Shown here piece by piece: positions 8,294-16,620 of a stretch of 40,823 nt of DNA. The stretch is from assembly GCA_944358815.1 (NCBI GenBank), contig CALVRX010000049.1:1-40823 (forward strand). Direction: 5' to 3'. Position 1 is the first letter of the stretch, and each line of letters opens with the position of its first letter. The notes beneath the pieces were generated by a model that saw only the letters and a program-made list of their open reading frames with translations, ran no database searches and was not told where the DNA came from. Source of the DNA: an uncultured Bacilli bacterium (lineage in GTDB: Bacteria > Bacillota_I > Bacilli_A > RF39 > UBA660). The position numbers and the translations under genes were made by a program.

Positions 8294-8311
8294 CATTGTT
8301 TTGACTATAAT
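8283..8311 (+). promoter_or_regulatory. Strong promoter of rplM-rpsI
   Basis: TTGACT (8283-8288), a 17-base spacer and TATAAT (8306-8311). Transcription should begin near 8318, giving a leader of about 74 bases before rplM. Confidence 0.85.
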
Positions 8312-8330
8312 TAATACTGGTACATTGATT

Positions 8331-8375
8331 TTATCCCACAAGTGTAAGTCCTGGGAAAACTTACAATTGTTATGG
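8331..8375 (+). ncRNA. Ribosomal protein L13 leader-like RNA
   Basis: In the rplM leader, GTAAGT (8344-8349) pairs with ACTTAC (8359-8364). The outer ACAA pairs with TTGT across one mismatch. CCCA near 8334 can also meet TGGG at 8352-8355. Bacilli regulate rplM-rpsI through a small L13 leader at this position, and size and place agree. The match was judged by eye, not with a covariance model. Confidence 0.6.
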
Positions 8376-8391
8376 AGAAAGGAAAATAAGA

Positions 8392-8823
8392 ATGAAAACA
8401 TACATGCAAAGAAAAGAAGATGTCACTAGAACTTGGTATGTTGTTGATGCTGAAGGACAAACTTTAGGTCGTTTAGCTACAAAAGTAGCTAGTGTTTTAA
8501 GAGGTAAACATAAACCTACTTATACTCCACATATCGATGGTGGCGATTATGTTATAGTAGTAAATGCGAATAAAGTAGTACTTACTGGTAACAAATTAAA
8601 TGATAAAATTTATTACAACCATAGTAGATATACAGGTGGTTTACGTGAAAGAACAGCTAAAGAGATGATTGAAAATTATCCAGTTGAAATGATTGAAAGA
8701 GCTGTGAAAGGTATGCTTCCAAAAGGAAGATTAGGTAGACAAATGTATAAAAAATTATTTGTATATGCAGAAGGAAATCATCCACATAGTGCTCAACAAC
8801 CTGTCGAGCTTAAAATGGACTAG
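8392..8823 (+). CDS. rplM: 50S ribosomal protein L13
   Basis: A 143-residue L13 with [16 protein letters not shown] at the start, the GDYVIVVNA strand, HSRYTGGL, and [15 protein letters not shown] before the C-terminal [15 protein letters not shown]13 binds 23S rRNA early in 50S assembly. It begins its own two-gene unit with rpsI, behind a strong promoter and a structured leader that probably mediates feedback by L13 itself. GAGAAAGGA supplies the ribosome site. Confidence 0.97.
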   Translation: MKTYMQRKEDVTRTWYVVDAEGQTLGRLATKVASVLRGKHKPTYTPHIDGGDYVIVVNANKVVLTGNKLNDKIYYNHSRYTGGLRERTAKEMIENYPVEMIERAVKGMLPKGRLGRQMYKKLFVYAEGNHPHSAQQPVELKMD

Positions 8824-8834
8824 GAGGAAAATAA

Positions 8835-9248
8835 ATGGCTGAAAGAAAATTTTTAGGAACTGGTCGTAGAAAAGCATCTATTGCTAGAGTACAAATGGTA
8901 CCTGGTAAGGGAACTATTACAGTTAATGGCAGAGATGTAAGAGACTTTTTCCCATACGAAACTAATATTATGGATTTAATGCAACCATTAGTTGCAACAA
9001 ATAATGAAAATACATTTGATATTACTGTTAAAGTAAACGGTGGCGGATTTACTGGACAAACTGGAGCAATTCGTTTAGGTATTACTAGAGCTTTGCTTGA
9101 GTATGATAAAGAAAATGAAGGTAAAGAAGATTGTTATCGTAAGACTTTAAAAAGAGCTGGATTTGTAACTCGTGATTCAAGAGTTAAAGAAAGAAAGAAA
9201 CCTGGATTAAAAGGTGCACGTAGAGCTCCACAATTCTCAAAACGTTAA
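8835..9248 (+). CDS. rpsI: 30S ribosomal protein S9
   Basis: A 137-residue S9 with [12 protein letters not shown] near the start, the VNGGG strand, [14 protein letters not shown], and the conserved basic tail ending in QFSKR that reaches the P-site tRNA. It follows rplM after 11 bases with an AGGAGG site and is co-transcribed with it. A terminator follows 15 bases downstream. Confidence 0.97.
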   Translation: MAERKFLGTGRRKASIARVQMVPGKGTITVNGRDVRDFFPYETNIMDLMQPLVATNNENTFDITVKVNGGGFTGQTGAIRLGITRALLEYDKENEGKEDCYRKTLKRAGFVTRDSRVKERKKPGLKGARRAPQFSKR

Positions 9249-9262
9249 TATATTTTATCATC

Positions 9263-9294
9263 AAACATTGGAAATTTATTTTCAATGTTTTTTA
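9263..9294 (+). terminator. Terminator of rplM-rpsI
   Basis: AAACATTG (9263-9270) pairs with CAATGTTT (9283-9290), with further A-T pairs inside, and is followed by a short T run to about 9293. Confidence 0.75.
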
Positions 9295-9354
9295 TTATTA
9301 GGAATTTGCTTTGTAAAACTTTGTGTAAAGTTAAGTTATTTTTTTGAAATGATA

Positions 9355-9383
9355 TTGTTAAATTTTGGATATATACATATAAT
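9355..9383 (+). promoter_or_regulatory. Promoter upstream of the GH10 gene
   Basis: TTGTTA (9355-9360), a 17-base spacer and TATAAT (9378-9383). The predicted start, near 9390, is about five bases before a large hairpin. Confidence 0.6.
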
Positions 9384-9394
9384 GTTAGTATAAG

Positions 9395-9444
9395 GTTGGA
9401 AACAATAGGGGCTGGCAATAGCCAATTCAATTTTCCAACTTTTT
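9395..9444 (+). promoter_or_regulatory. Two-part hairpin and U-run in the GH10 leader (attenuator, operator or small RNA)
   Basis: The outer arms GTTGGAAA (9395-9402) and TTTCCAAC (9432-9439) enclose a second stem, GGCT (9410-9413) with AGCC (9420-9423). TTTTT (9440-9444) follows. The element sits at the predicted transcription start and ends 56 bases before the gene. It could be an intrinsic terminator or attenuator, a short RNA, or a repressor site. Confidence 0.55.
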
Positions 9445-9500
9445 ATATATATAAAATTTTGTTCTATATCATATGTAGAAATTTTTGGAAGGGTGAAATT

Positions 9501-10847
9501 GTGAAAGAACAGATAAAAAAATTGATTATTGATGTTATAAAAGAATTGAATTATAATCCAGATGATATAGAACTTCAAAAATATTTATATGAAAAGGGTG
9601 TTAAAGCTATACATAAAATTGATACTGAAAATTATACATTAGCTGAAGTAAGAAATCTTCTGAAAGAAAATATACCAACTATGATGCAAGAGTATGTAAG
9701 AATGAAAAATGTTATAGATAAAAAGAAAACTTCTAAAACTAGTTTTGGGGTAAGTGTTAATTATCAGTTAATAGAATTATTTAAGATATTAAATTATGTG
9801 TCATTAAGTGATGAATTTGAAATGGTAAAAAATAAATATTTGCACTCTCAGCCAGTAATTTTCCCTGGGCTTTTAGAATGTTCTTATGAAGAACTTCAAA
9901 ATATTTATAAAAATATTATAGATAATTGTGATATTATAACACCTGAAGCTGAAGCAAAAATGTCATTAACAATTAATGATCAAATAATTCCATTTAATAA
10001 TGATGGTACTGTTAATACTAAGGTGTTTAATTTTTCTTATTTGGATATTATTATGGATTTTGCTCGTCAAAATAATATGAAGGTAAAGCTGCATACATTG
10101 ATTTGGCATAAACATTTTCCAAAAGTATTAGAAAATTGTTCTTATACTCAAATTATGTCGTTTTTAGAAGCGTATTTTTCTTGCTTGTCCAACAGATATG
10201 GTACTGATGTTTTTTATTCAATAGATGTCTTAAATGAAATTGTGGCTGATATTAATTCTGAGGAATTTAAAAATGGGGAAATTTTACGTGATTCAAAATG
10301 GAAAGAGAAACTTGGGAATAATTATTATTTAATTATTTTGAAATTAGCACGAAAATATTTTTCGAATGTTAATTTAGTGTATAATGAATATGATGAGATT
10401 AATTTAGAAAAGAGACATCGCATGATTAGATTGATTAATGATATTAAACGTGAAGAAATGCTTACTGGCACTACTTTACTTAATTCGATAGGTTTGCAGT
10501 CTCATTATAATGAATATACTTCAGATGAGGATATTAAAGAAACTTATAAAGATTTGTCGCAAACTGGTAAATTGCTTCAAGTATCTGAATTAGATGTGCG
10601 GCAAATTAATGGTTATGATAGTGTACAAACAAATAGGATTTTTAGAACTGTATTAGATTGTGCTACAACATATAATGTCGATTATTTTACTTTTTGGGGA
10701 CCTACTTCTTCTATTTCTTGGAAGTCAAAGAAGGTAAGAACTTTTTTAAATGATGAAGGAGCAATTGATAATAATGTGAAGCAAATAGTGAACACTTATA
10801 GTCAAAAAAGGAAAAGCAAAATGCTTAAAGATGGAAAGAGCTTATAA
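9501..10847 (+). CDS. Glycoside hydrolase family 10 (xylanase-like) protein, apparently cytoplasmic
   Basis: A 448-residue protein with a GTG start at 9501 behind GGAAGGGTGA. The C-terminal two thirds is a GH10 barrel. The motifs, in order, are IITPEAEAKM (residues 145-154), LIWHKHFP (200-207), DVLNE with acid/base Glu246, SIGLQSHY (329-336), SELD with nucleophile Glu363, and TFWGP followed by SW. Family members cleave beta-1,4-xylan and related chains. Residues 1-110 are helical and charged, with no signal peptide or membrane segment, which is unusual because most GH10 enzymes are secreted. Imported oligosaccharides are one possible substrate. The gene is a single transcription unit behind a hairpin. 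Confidence 0.82.
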   Translation: MKEQIKKLIIDVIKELNYNPDDIELQKYLYEKGVKAIHKIDTENYTLAEVRNLLKENIPTMMQEYVRMKNVIDKKKTSKTSFGVSVNYQLIELFKILNYVSLSDEFEMVKNKYLHSQPVIFPGLLECSYEELQNIYKNIIDNCDIITPEAEAKMSLTINDQIIPFNNDGTVNTKVFNFSYLDIIMDFARQNNMKVKLHTLIWHKHFPKVLENCSYTQIMSFLEAYFSCLSNRYGTDVFYSIDVLNEIVADINSEEFKNGEILRDSKWKEKLGNNYYLIILKLARKYFSNVNLVYNEYDEINLEKRHRMIRLINDIKREEMLTGTTLLNSIGLQSHYNEYTSDEDIKETYKDLSQTGKLLQVSELDVRQINGYDSVQTNRIFRTVLDCATTYNVDYFTFWGPTSSISWKSKKVRTFLNDEGAIDNNVKQIVNTYSQKRKSKMLKDGKSL

Positions 10848-10871
10848 AAAGATACCTTGATGTATTTTTTT
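10847..10871 (+). terminator. Terminator of the GH10 gene
   Basis: AAAAGATAC (10847-10855) pairs with GTATTTTTT (from 10862, one wobble) over a six-base loop. The T-rich arm runs on to about 10872. Confidence 0.65.
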
Positions 10872-10943
10872 TTGAAATTTTTAGAATTTGTCATAATATG
10901 GTATACTATTTAGTGGATATTAAATGAAATTGGCGGTGATTAA

Positions 10944-11825
10944 ATGCTTAAAATTAGTGATGAATGGGTCGATTATGAATGTTTAGATGCTGGTAATGGT
11001 GAAAAATTAGAAAGATGGGGTAATATTATTTTAAGAAGACCAGAACCTCAAGCTATGTGGGAGATTAAGTTTGATTATGCTTGGGATAAAATCGATGGCT
11101 TTTATCATCGCTCTAATAAAGGTGGCGGATATTGGGAATTTAAAAATAAATTACCTGAATTTTGGACAGTTAATTATAAAGATTTGACATTTAAAGTTAC
11201 ACCGACAAATTTTAAGCATACTGGTTTATTTCCAGAGCAAGCTGTTAATTGGGATTTTATGATGAATAAAATAACAAAGGCAGTTTCGCAAGGAAGACAT
11301 GTTAAAGTTTTAAATTTATTTGCTTATACTGGGGCGGCTAGTATGGCTTGTAGTAAAGCAGGAGCAGATGTTGTGCAAGTCGATGCGTCTAAGGGAATGA
11401 CGTTATGGGCTAAAGAAAATCGAGATTTATGTGGTCTTGCTAATCATAATATTAGATTTATTGTGGATGATTGTTTAAAGTTTGTAGAAAGAGAATATAG
11501 ACGTGGTCATAAATATGATGGAATTGTGATGGATCCTCCTAGTTATGGTAGAGGTCCTAATAAGGAAGTTTGGAAGTTTGAGAAGAATATGGCAGTTTTA
11601 TTAGATGCTTGTTTAAAAATACTTAGTGATAAGCCTTTATTTTTGCTTATAAATTCTTATACGACAGGAATTAGTAATATAGTTTTGGCTAATATGCTTA
11701 AGGCTATGATGTTACCAATTTACCCTAATGGTACTATATCTTCTGGTGAGGTAGGACTTCCTATTTCAAAAAATAATTTAATATTACCATGTGGAATATA
11801 TGGGAGATGGGAATGTAATGATTAA
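10944..11825 (+). CDS. Class I SAM-dependent rRNA methyltransferase (RlmI/RlmK-like)
   Basis: A 293-residue methyltransferase. A short N-terminal part (residues 1-115) has the RW-x-x-x-LRRPEPQA segment. The SAM-binding motif is VLNLFAYTGAASMAC near residues 124-138, followed by the acidic motif VVQVDAS. The catalytic DPPSYGRG at about 198-205 is the form found in the Methyltrans_SAM group that modifies 23S rRNA bases. The PUA domain of E. coli RlmI is absent. GGCGGTGAT precedes the ATG. The end overlaps the next gene by eight bases, so the two RNA-modifying enzymes are coupled. The exact target is not evident. Confidence 0.85.
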   Translation: MLKISDEWVDYECLDAGNGEKLERWGNIILRRPEPQAMWEIKFDYAWDKIDGFYHRSNKGGGYWEFKNKLPEFWTVNYKDLTFKVTPTNFKHTGLFPEQAVNWDFMMNKITKAVSQGRHVKVLNLFAYTGAASMACSKAGADVVQVDASKGMTLWAKENRDLCGLANHNIRFIVDDCLKFVEREYRRGHKYDGIVMDPPSYGRGPNKEVWKFEKNMAVLLDACLKILSDKPLFLLINSYTTGISNIVLANMLKAMMLPIYPNGTISSGEVGLPISKNNLILPCGIYGRWECND

Positions 11826-12471
11826 TATAATTTATGAAGATAATCATTTGTTAGTAGTAGAAAAACCAATAAATGTCCCAGTTCAAGCGGATAGTAGTGG
11901 TGATGAAGATTTACTTTCAATGCTTAAGAAGTATATAAAAGAAAAGTATAATAAGCCTGGCGATGTTTATTTGGGTTTAGTACACAGGCTGGACAGACCA
12001 GTAGGTGGAGTAATGGTATTTGCTAAAACTTCTAAGGCGGCTAGTCGACTTGCTAAGCAAGTGCAAAAGCATGAGATGAAAAAAATATATATGGCAGTTA
12101 TTGAAGGAAAAGTTAGTGAAAGTGGAACTTTTATTGATAAGTTAAAAAAAGATGAAAAAAATAATATTACTAGAGTGTGTGAAGATGGTAAAGAAGCAGA
12201 ACTTAGTTATAATTTGATTGGCTTTGTAAATAATTTATCCTTGGTTAGAATTAGTTTAAAAACAGGAAGAAGTCATCAAATTAGGGTACAATTTGCATCT
12301 AGAAAAATTCCTCTTTATGGCGATCAGAAATATAATCCTAATGCGGTTAAGGATCAGATTGCTTTATTCGCTGCAAAACTGGAGTTTAGACATCCAGTAA
12401 CTAAAGAAATAATGAGTTTTGAATTACCATTGCCTGAGCGTTATCCATTTACATTATTTAAAAGTGTATAA
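11818..12471 (+). CDS. RluA-family pseudouridine synthase
   Basis: A 217-residue pseudouridine synthase. The catalytic motif is GLVHRLDRPVGG, with the essential Asp in HRLD, near residues 50-60. SLKTGRSHQIRVQF follows near 145-158, and IPLYGDQKY after it. It has no S4 domain at the N-terminus, so it is the short form. The ATG at 11818 lies inside the end of the methyltransferase (overlap ATGATTAA) and has GGGAG about a dozen bases before it. Two in-frame ATGs further upstream are possible but less well spaced. Such enzymes act on 23S rRNA or tRNA; which one is unclear. Confidence 0.9.
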   Translation: MINIIYEDNHLLVVEKPINVPVQADSSGDEDLLSMLKKYIKEKYNKPGDVYLGLVHRLDRPVGGVMVFAKTSKAASRLAKQVQKHEMKKIYMAVIEGKVSESGTFIDKLKKDEKNNITRVCEDGKEAELSYNLIGFVNNLSLVRISLKTGRSHQIRVQFASRKIPLYGDQKYNPNAVKDQIALFAAKLEFRHPVTKEIMSFELPLPERYPFTLFKSV

Positions 12472-12484
12472 TGGGGGGATTTTA

Positions 12485-13150
12485 ATGAAAAAGTTTAAAA
12501 ATATTATTATTATTGTGATTGTGTTAATTATAATGTTTTTGATTGTAGGTGCTTTTTTAAGAAAGCCTAATTTAATGCCTGTTAAGGGACAGTTACAAAA
12601 GATTAATTTATCTGGAGTTGATAAATTAATGATTGTATCGCACCCTGGTGATGAGAGTGTATGGGGTGGAGCACATTTATTATCAGATAATTATTTAGTT
12701 GTTTGTATATCTTGTGGATTTGATAAGGATAAAACTAGTATTTTTCAGAAAAATTTACAAATAAGTAAAGATTATGGGATAATGATGGGCTATTCAGATA
12801 AGTTTTATTTTAGTAATGATTATAAAAAAATAAAGAAGCAAATAAAATATATTTTAAAATATAAAAATTGGAAAGAAGTTGTAACTCATAATCCAGATGG
12901 AGAATATGATAATTACCAGCATAAACAAATAAATAAGATTTTAAATGATTTATCTGCGACTAATCTTCATTATTTTGGTAAATATTATAGTGAAAGAGAG
13001 TTAGATAAGTTAGATAAAGAAACTACTTTAGATAGAAAATTAATTCAGCAAAAGATTAATATGGTGAAAAAATACGCGGATGTTTATAATGATTATAAGC
13101 ATATGTTGCCATTTGAAGATTGGATTGGTGCGGATAAGTGGAAAAGTTAA
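12485..13150 (+). CDS. Membrane-anchored PIG-L/LmbE-like protein lacking the usual catalytic Asp
   Basis: A 221-residue protein. Residues 6-24 form a membrane anchor and the rest faces outward. It matches the PIG-L (LmbE) zinc deacetylase family: HPGDE at 53-57, THNPDGEYDNYQH at 134-146. In active members the first motif is HPDDE, where the first Asp is the general base and the second binds zinc. Here the first is Gly55, while the zinc ligands His53, Asp56 and His146 remain. It may be inactive or changed in chemistry. The ATG at 12485 follows GGGGGGA. It overlaps the YfhO-type gene, which hints at joint work on a surface glycan. Confidence 0.75.
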   Translation: MKKFKNIIIIVIVLIIMFLIVGAFLRKPNLMPVKGQLQKINLSGVDKLMIVSHPGDESVWGGAHLLSDNYLVVCISCGFDKDKTSIFQKNLQISKDYGIMMGYSDKFYFSNDYKKIKKQIKYILKYKNWKEVVTHNPDGEYDNYQHKQINKILNDLSATNLHYFGKYYSERELDKLDKETTLDRKLIQQKINMVKKYADVYNDYKHMLPFEDWIGADKWKS

Positions 13151-15645
13151 ATAAAAAAGATAAACTTTATATTTTGTTGATTGTTTTAATTTATTTGTTG
13201 ATTGCAGTGATGATTACACATGGTGAGTTTATTTTTGGTTCTAAAACTGACTGGGGATTTCAACATTTTGCATTTCCAGAATATTTTAGAATGCTTTTTT
13301 ATAAGACTCATGATTTATTACCAGATTTTGCTTTGAATATTGGTGGTGGACAAAATATTTTTTATTTTGCATACTATGGTTTATTAAGTCCGGTTATATT
13401 ATTTTCTTATTTATTTCCTTTTATACCAATGAGTTATTATTTGATTTTTAGTACTTTGTTGTTAGGTGTTATTTCTATATGTTTATTTTATAGGTGGATT
13501 AAGGGTTTTGCTTTTTCTGGTAGTTTATGTTTTGTTTTAACTTTACTTTTTGCGATGGCAGGACCTTTATTATTTCATAGTCATAGACATGTGATGTTTA
13601 TCAATTATATGCCATTTTTGATTTTGGGTTTAATTGGGGTAAGAAGATATTTTCGTTTTAATTATAAAGGTTTAATGATAATTAGTATTTTTTTAATGAT
13701 TATGACTAGTTATTATTATAGTGTTGGTGGAATACTTTGTTTAACGGTGTATGGAGTTTATGAATATTTAAGGGTAAATGATAAATTTGTTTTAATGGAT
13801 TTTATAAAAAAAGGTTTATGCTTTGCTGGATTAGTGATTACTGGTGTTTTAATGGCAGGTATAATTTTGCTACCGATAGTATATGCTCTTATGAATGGTA
13901 GAGGTGAAAGTTTTGGTGGTGTTTCTTTGCTTGAGGCATTGGTACCTCAGCTAAAGTTAAATTTTTTGCTTTATAAGGCTTATTCTGTTGGATTAATTGG
14001 AATTAGTTTTATTGCTATTATCTATTTAATTTTTAAGAAAAAAGAAAATAGATTTTTGGGAATAGTGTTATCATTATTAATTATTTGTCCAATTTTTGTT
14101 TATATTTTAAATGGCGGATTATATTTAGATGGTAAGGCTTTGATTCCATTTTTACCACTTTATGTTTTAGCTACAGGTTTATTTTTAAAAGATGTGTTAG
14201 ATAAGAAAGTAAAGGTTAAAGTTGTATTTTTGATAATGATAATTAGTTTACTTTATATTTATTTAGTTGATGATGGGTTAAAATTATATTTTACGTTAGA
14301 ATGTATTTTATTGATAATAATTTGGATTTTATATAAGAAATTTAATAATAAATTAATTTTGTTTATACCAATTTCATTAGTTAGTATAGGTGTTTGTATT
14401 GGCGTTAATGTTCAAGATGATTTAATTAGTTTGGAAGATTTTAAAAAGCAAAATGATCCTGTTTTAGGTGAAATTATGGAAGATATTAGTGAAAGTGATG
14501 ATGGTTTTTACCGAACGGCAATTAATTTGAAAGCATCTAATAGTTTGGTTAACCACGTTTATAATATTAACAATAATTTGATTACTTTATATTCTTCAAC
14601 TTATAATACTAATTATAGTGATTTTTTCTATAATTTTAACAATAATAGAGCTTCTAGAAATATGTTTATTACAAGTGAGAGTGGTAATGTTTTATTTGAA
14701 AGTTATATGGGAGTTAAATATTTGGTAACTGATTTACCAGCGCCACTTGGTTATAAATTGTGGAAGAAGTATGATAATTATAAAGTTTATATTAACGAAA
14801 ATACTTTACCTTTAGGTTATGCGACTGATCGATTGATAGGTAAATCTGAATATAAAAAATTATCTTTTCCAGATGAGCTTTTAGCTTTATTTGGTAATGT
14901 TATTACTGATGATGGAAATTATAATTATAATAGTTTAGTAAATAAAGTTAATTTGAATTTTGAAAAGGCTAGTTTAGATAATGTAAAATTAGAAGATTAT
15001 AAAAATGGGTATAAGGTAACTGTTGATGATGGTGTTGGACATTTAAGAATAAAATTAAATGAGAATACTAAAGATAAACTTTATTTACTTAGATTTAATA
15101 TGGAAAAACCACAGAGTTGTAAATTAGGAGATACCAGTATTACAGTAAATGGTATTATGAATAAATTAACTTGTAAGAGCTGGAAGTATTTTAATAGTAA
15201 TTATACTTTTGATTATACAATATCTAGTAATGAGAATTTTGAATATTTGGATATGACTTTTTCAAAAGGTGAACATTTTATTAAGTCTTTCGAGTTATAT
15301 AGTTTAGATTATGATAGTTTTAAAACTTATTATGATGATATAGATCGTTTTGAAGTGAGTAGTGCTTTAGGTGATAAAATAAGTGGTAAAATTAATGTAG
15401 AAAATGATGGTTATTTTAATTTATCTATTCCGTATGATAAAGGATTTATAATTACTGTAGATGGTAAAAAGGTGAATTATGAAAAGGTTAATGAGGCATT
15501 TATTGGATTTCCAATTAGTAAAGGAGAACATAAAATAGTGATAGAGTATAAGGCACCAAATTTTGGATTAGGAAAGATGGTAAGTGTGTTAGGGTTAGTT
15601 ATTTTTATAGGTATTATAGTTTATGAAAGAAGAAAACTTGTGTAA
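13138..15645 (+). CDS. YfhO-family multi-pass membrane protein (probable GT-C type glycosyltransferase)
   Basis: An 835-residue protein that starts with GTG at 13138, inside the end of the PIG-L-like gene. The first 400 residues hold about eleven membrane segments. An extracellular domain of roughly 400 residues follows, then a final membrane segment and a short basic tail (YERRKLV). The loop after the first helix has KTDWGFQHFAFPEYFR, a D-x-x-x-Q pattern typical of YfhO. In Bacillus and Listeria, YfhO-type enzymes add sugars to teichoic acids from lipid carriers. The family assignment is firm; the substrate is inferred. A terminator follows. Confidence 0.8.
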   Translation: MEKLNKKDKLYILLIVLIYLLIAVMITHGEFIFGSKTDWGFQHFAFPEYFRMLFYKTHDLLPDFALNIGGGQNIFYFAYYGLLSPVILFSYLFPFIPMSYYLIFSTLLLGVISICLFYRWIKGFAFSGSLCFVLTLLFAMAGPLLFHSHRHVMFINYMPFLILGLIGVRRYFRFNYKGLMIISIFLMIMTSYYYSVGGILCLTVYGVYEYLRVNDKFVLMDFIKKGLCFAGLVITGVLMAGIILLPIVYALMNGRGESFGGVSLLEALVPQLKLNFLLYKAYSVGLIGISFIAIIYLIFKKKENRFLGIVLSLLIICPIFVYILNGGLYLDGKALIPFLPLYVLATGLFLKDVLDKKVKVKVVFLIMIISLLYIYLVDDGLKLYFTLECILLIIIWILYKKFNNKLILFIPISLVSIGVCIGVNVQDDLISLEDFKKQNDPVLGEIMEDISESDDGFYRTAINLKASNSLVNHVYNINNNLITLYSSTYNTNYSDFFYNFNNNRASRNMFITSESGNVLFESYMGVKYLVTDLPAPLGYKLWKKYDNYKVYINENTLPLGYATDRLIGKSEYKKLSFPDELLALFGNVITDDGNYNYNSLVNKVNLNFEKASLDNVKLEDYKNGYKVTVDDGVGHLRIKLNENTKDKLYLLRFNMEKPQSCKLGDTSITVNGIMNKLTCKSWKYFNSNYTFDYTISSNENFEYLDMTFSKGEHFIKSFELYSLDYDSFKTYYDDIDRFEVSSALGDKISGKINVENDGYFNLSIPYDKGFIITVDGKKVNYEKVNEAFIGFPISKGEHKIVIEYKAPNFGLGKMVSVLGLVIFIGIIVYERRKLV

Positions 15646-15659
15646 AAGCAAGTTTTTTT
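15633..15659 (+). terminator. Terminator after the YfhO-type gene
   Basis: AAAACTTG (15633-15640) pairs with CAAGTTTT (15649-15656) over an eight-base loop that contains the stop codon. T residues continue to 15659. Confidence 0.8.
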
Positions 15660-15726
15660 AATTTTTAAAAGGAATTTTTATTTAAAAAAAGTATGTTAAT
15701 AAATGAGGGGCTTAGAAGGGAGATAT

Positions 15727-16620
15727 ATGAAAAAAATTTTTACACTTTTATTACTTTTATCATTTTGTTTAAGACCAAATGTGAATGTTCAAGCTGAGGA
15801 GGTTAGAATTACTTATAATAAATTGCATGGTATTGCTTATAATATGAAATTGGATGGTAAGTATAAAAGTAATACAGTAACTATGTTTCAAATGGGTAAT
15901 AGAATAGCTTATTGTATTGAACCTGGCGTAGAGATTACAAATAATTATTATGATATTTATACTGATTGGAGTACTGTAAAATTTTCGGATGATTTAAAAA
16001 AATATATTGAAAAAGTAGGTTATTATGGATATGAGTATCCTGGTCATAAGACTAATTATTATTATATTGCTGCTCAAGAATTAATTTGGAAAGCGGTCAG
16101 ACCGGAAATTGATGTGAAATGGACAACTGGAGAAAATTATACAGGTAAGGTAATTGATGTCAGTAAAGAGAAAAAAGAAATATTGGATTTAGTTAATAAT
16201 CATGATTTGACTCCTAGTTTTAGTCAGCAAGAGTTTAAAGGTGAGGTTGGTACAACGATGGTACTAGAGGACAAAAATGGTGTTTTGGATGAATACGATA
16301 TTTCAGAAAGTCAGTTTCATAAAATAGTGAAAAACGGTAATAAATTAGAGATTACTTTAAATGAGAAAGTAGTTCCAACTGAAGAGTTAATTTTAAAAAG
16401 AAAACATTACGATAATGCACCATTACTGGTATATAGTAAGGGAAATTCTCAAAAATTATCAGCACTGCGAATAACTTATGACAAAGATACATATGTGAAA
16501 GTTACGAATGAGGAAATTCCAGAGATAGTGGAGGTTCCAAATACAGGAAGTTATGATATTTCTTTATTTGTGGGAACTATTTTAGTAGGTGTAGGATTTG
16601 TTTTGGCAAAAGTATATTAA
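15727..16620 (+). CDS. Sortase-anchored thioester-domain surface protein
   Basis: A 297-residue surface protein. A signal peptide covers residues 1-23 (cut after VQA). A Cys-Gln thioester domain follows: Cys63 in AYCIEPG and Gln117 in AAQELIW, the spacing and context seen in thioester adhesins, which bond covalently to host or matrix amines. A single beta-rich domain spans about 160-260. The tail carries VPNTG at 270-274, a hydrophobic segment and a very short end (KVY), making a sorting signal. The ATG at 15727 is favoured by GAAGGGAG; an ATG at 15703 lacks such a site. The sortase gene starts within its 3' end. Confidence 0.8.
   Translation: MKKIFTLLLLLSFCLRPNVNVQAEEVRITYNKLHGIAYNMKLDGKYKSNTVTMFQMGNRIAYCIEPGVEITNNYYDIYTDWSTVKFSDDLKKYIEKVGYYGYEYPGHKTNYYYIAAQELIWKAVRPEIDVKWTTGENYTGKVIDVSKEKKEILDLVNNHDLTPSFSQQEFKGEVGTTMVLEDKNGVLDEYDISESQFHKIVKNGNKLEITLNEKVVPTEELILKRKHYDNAPLLVYSKGNSQKLSALRITYDKDTYVKVTNEEIPEIVEVPNTGSYDISLFVGTILVGVGFVLAKVY

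Noticed and set aside
9396-9500. Longer N-terminus for the GH10 protein from ATG-like codons near 9396
   Set aside because: That region is the leader hairpin, and the extension lacks a ribosome site. GTG at 9501 follows GGAAGGGTGA.
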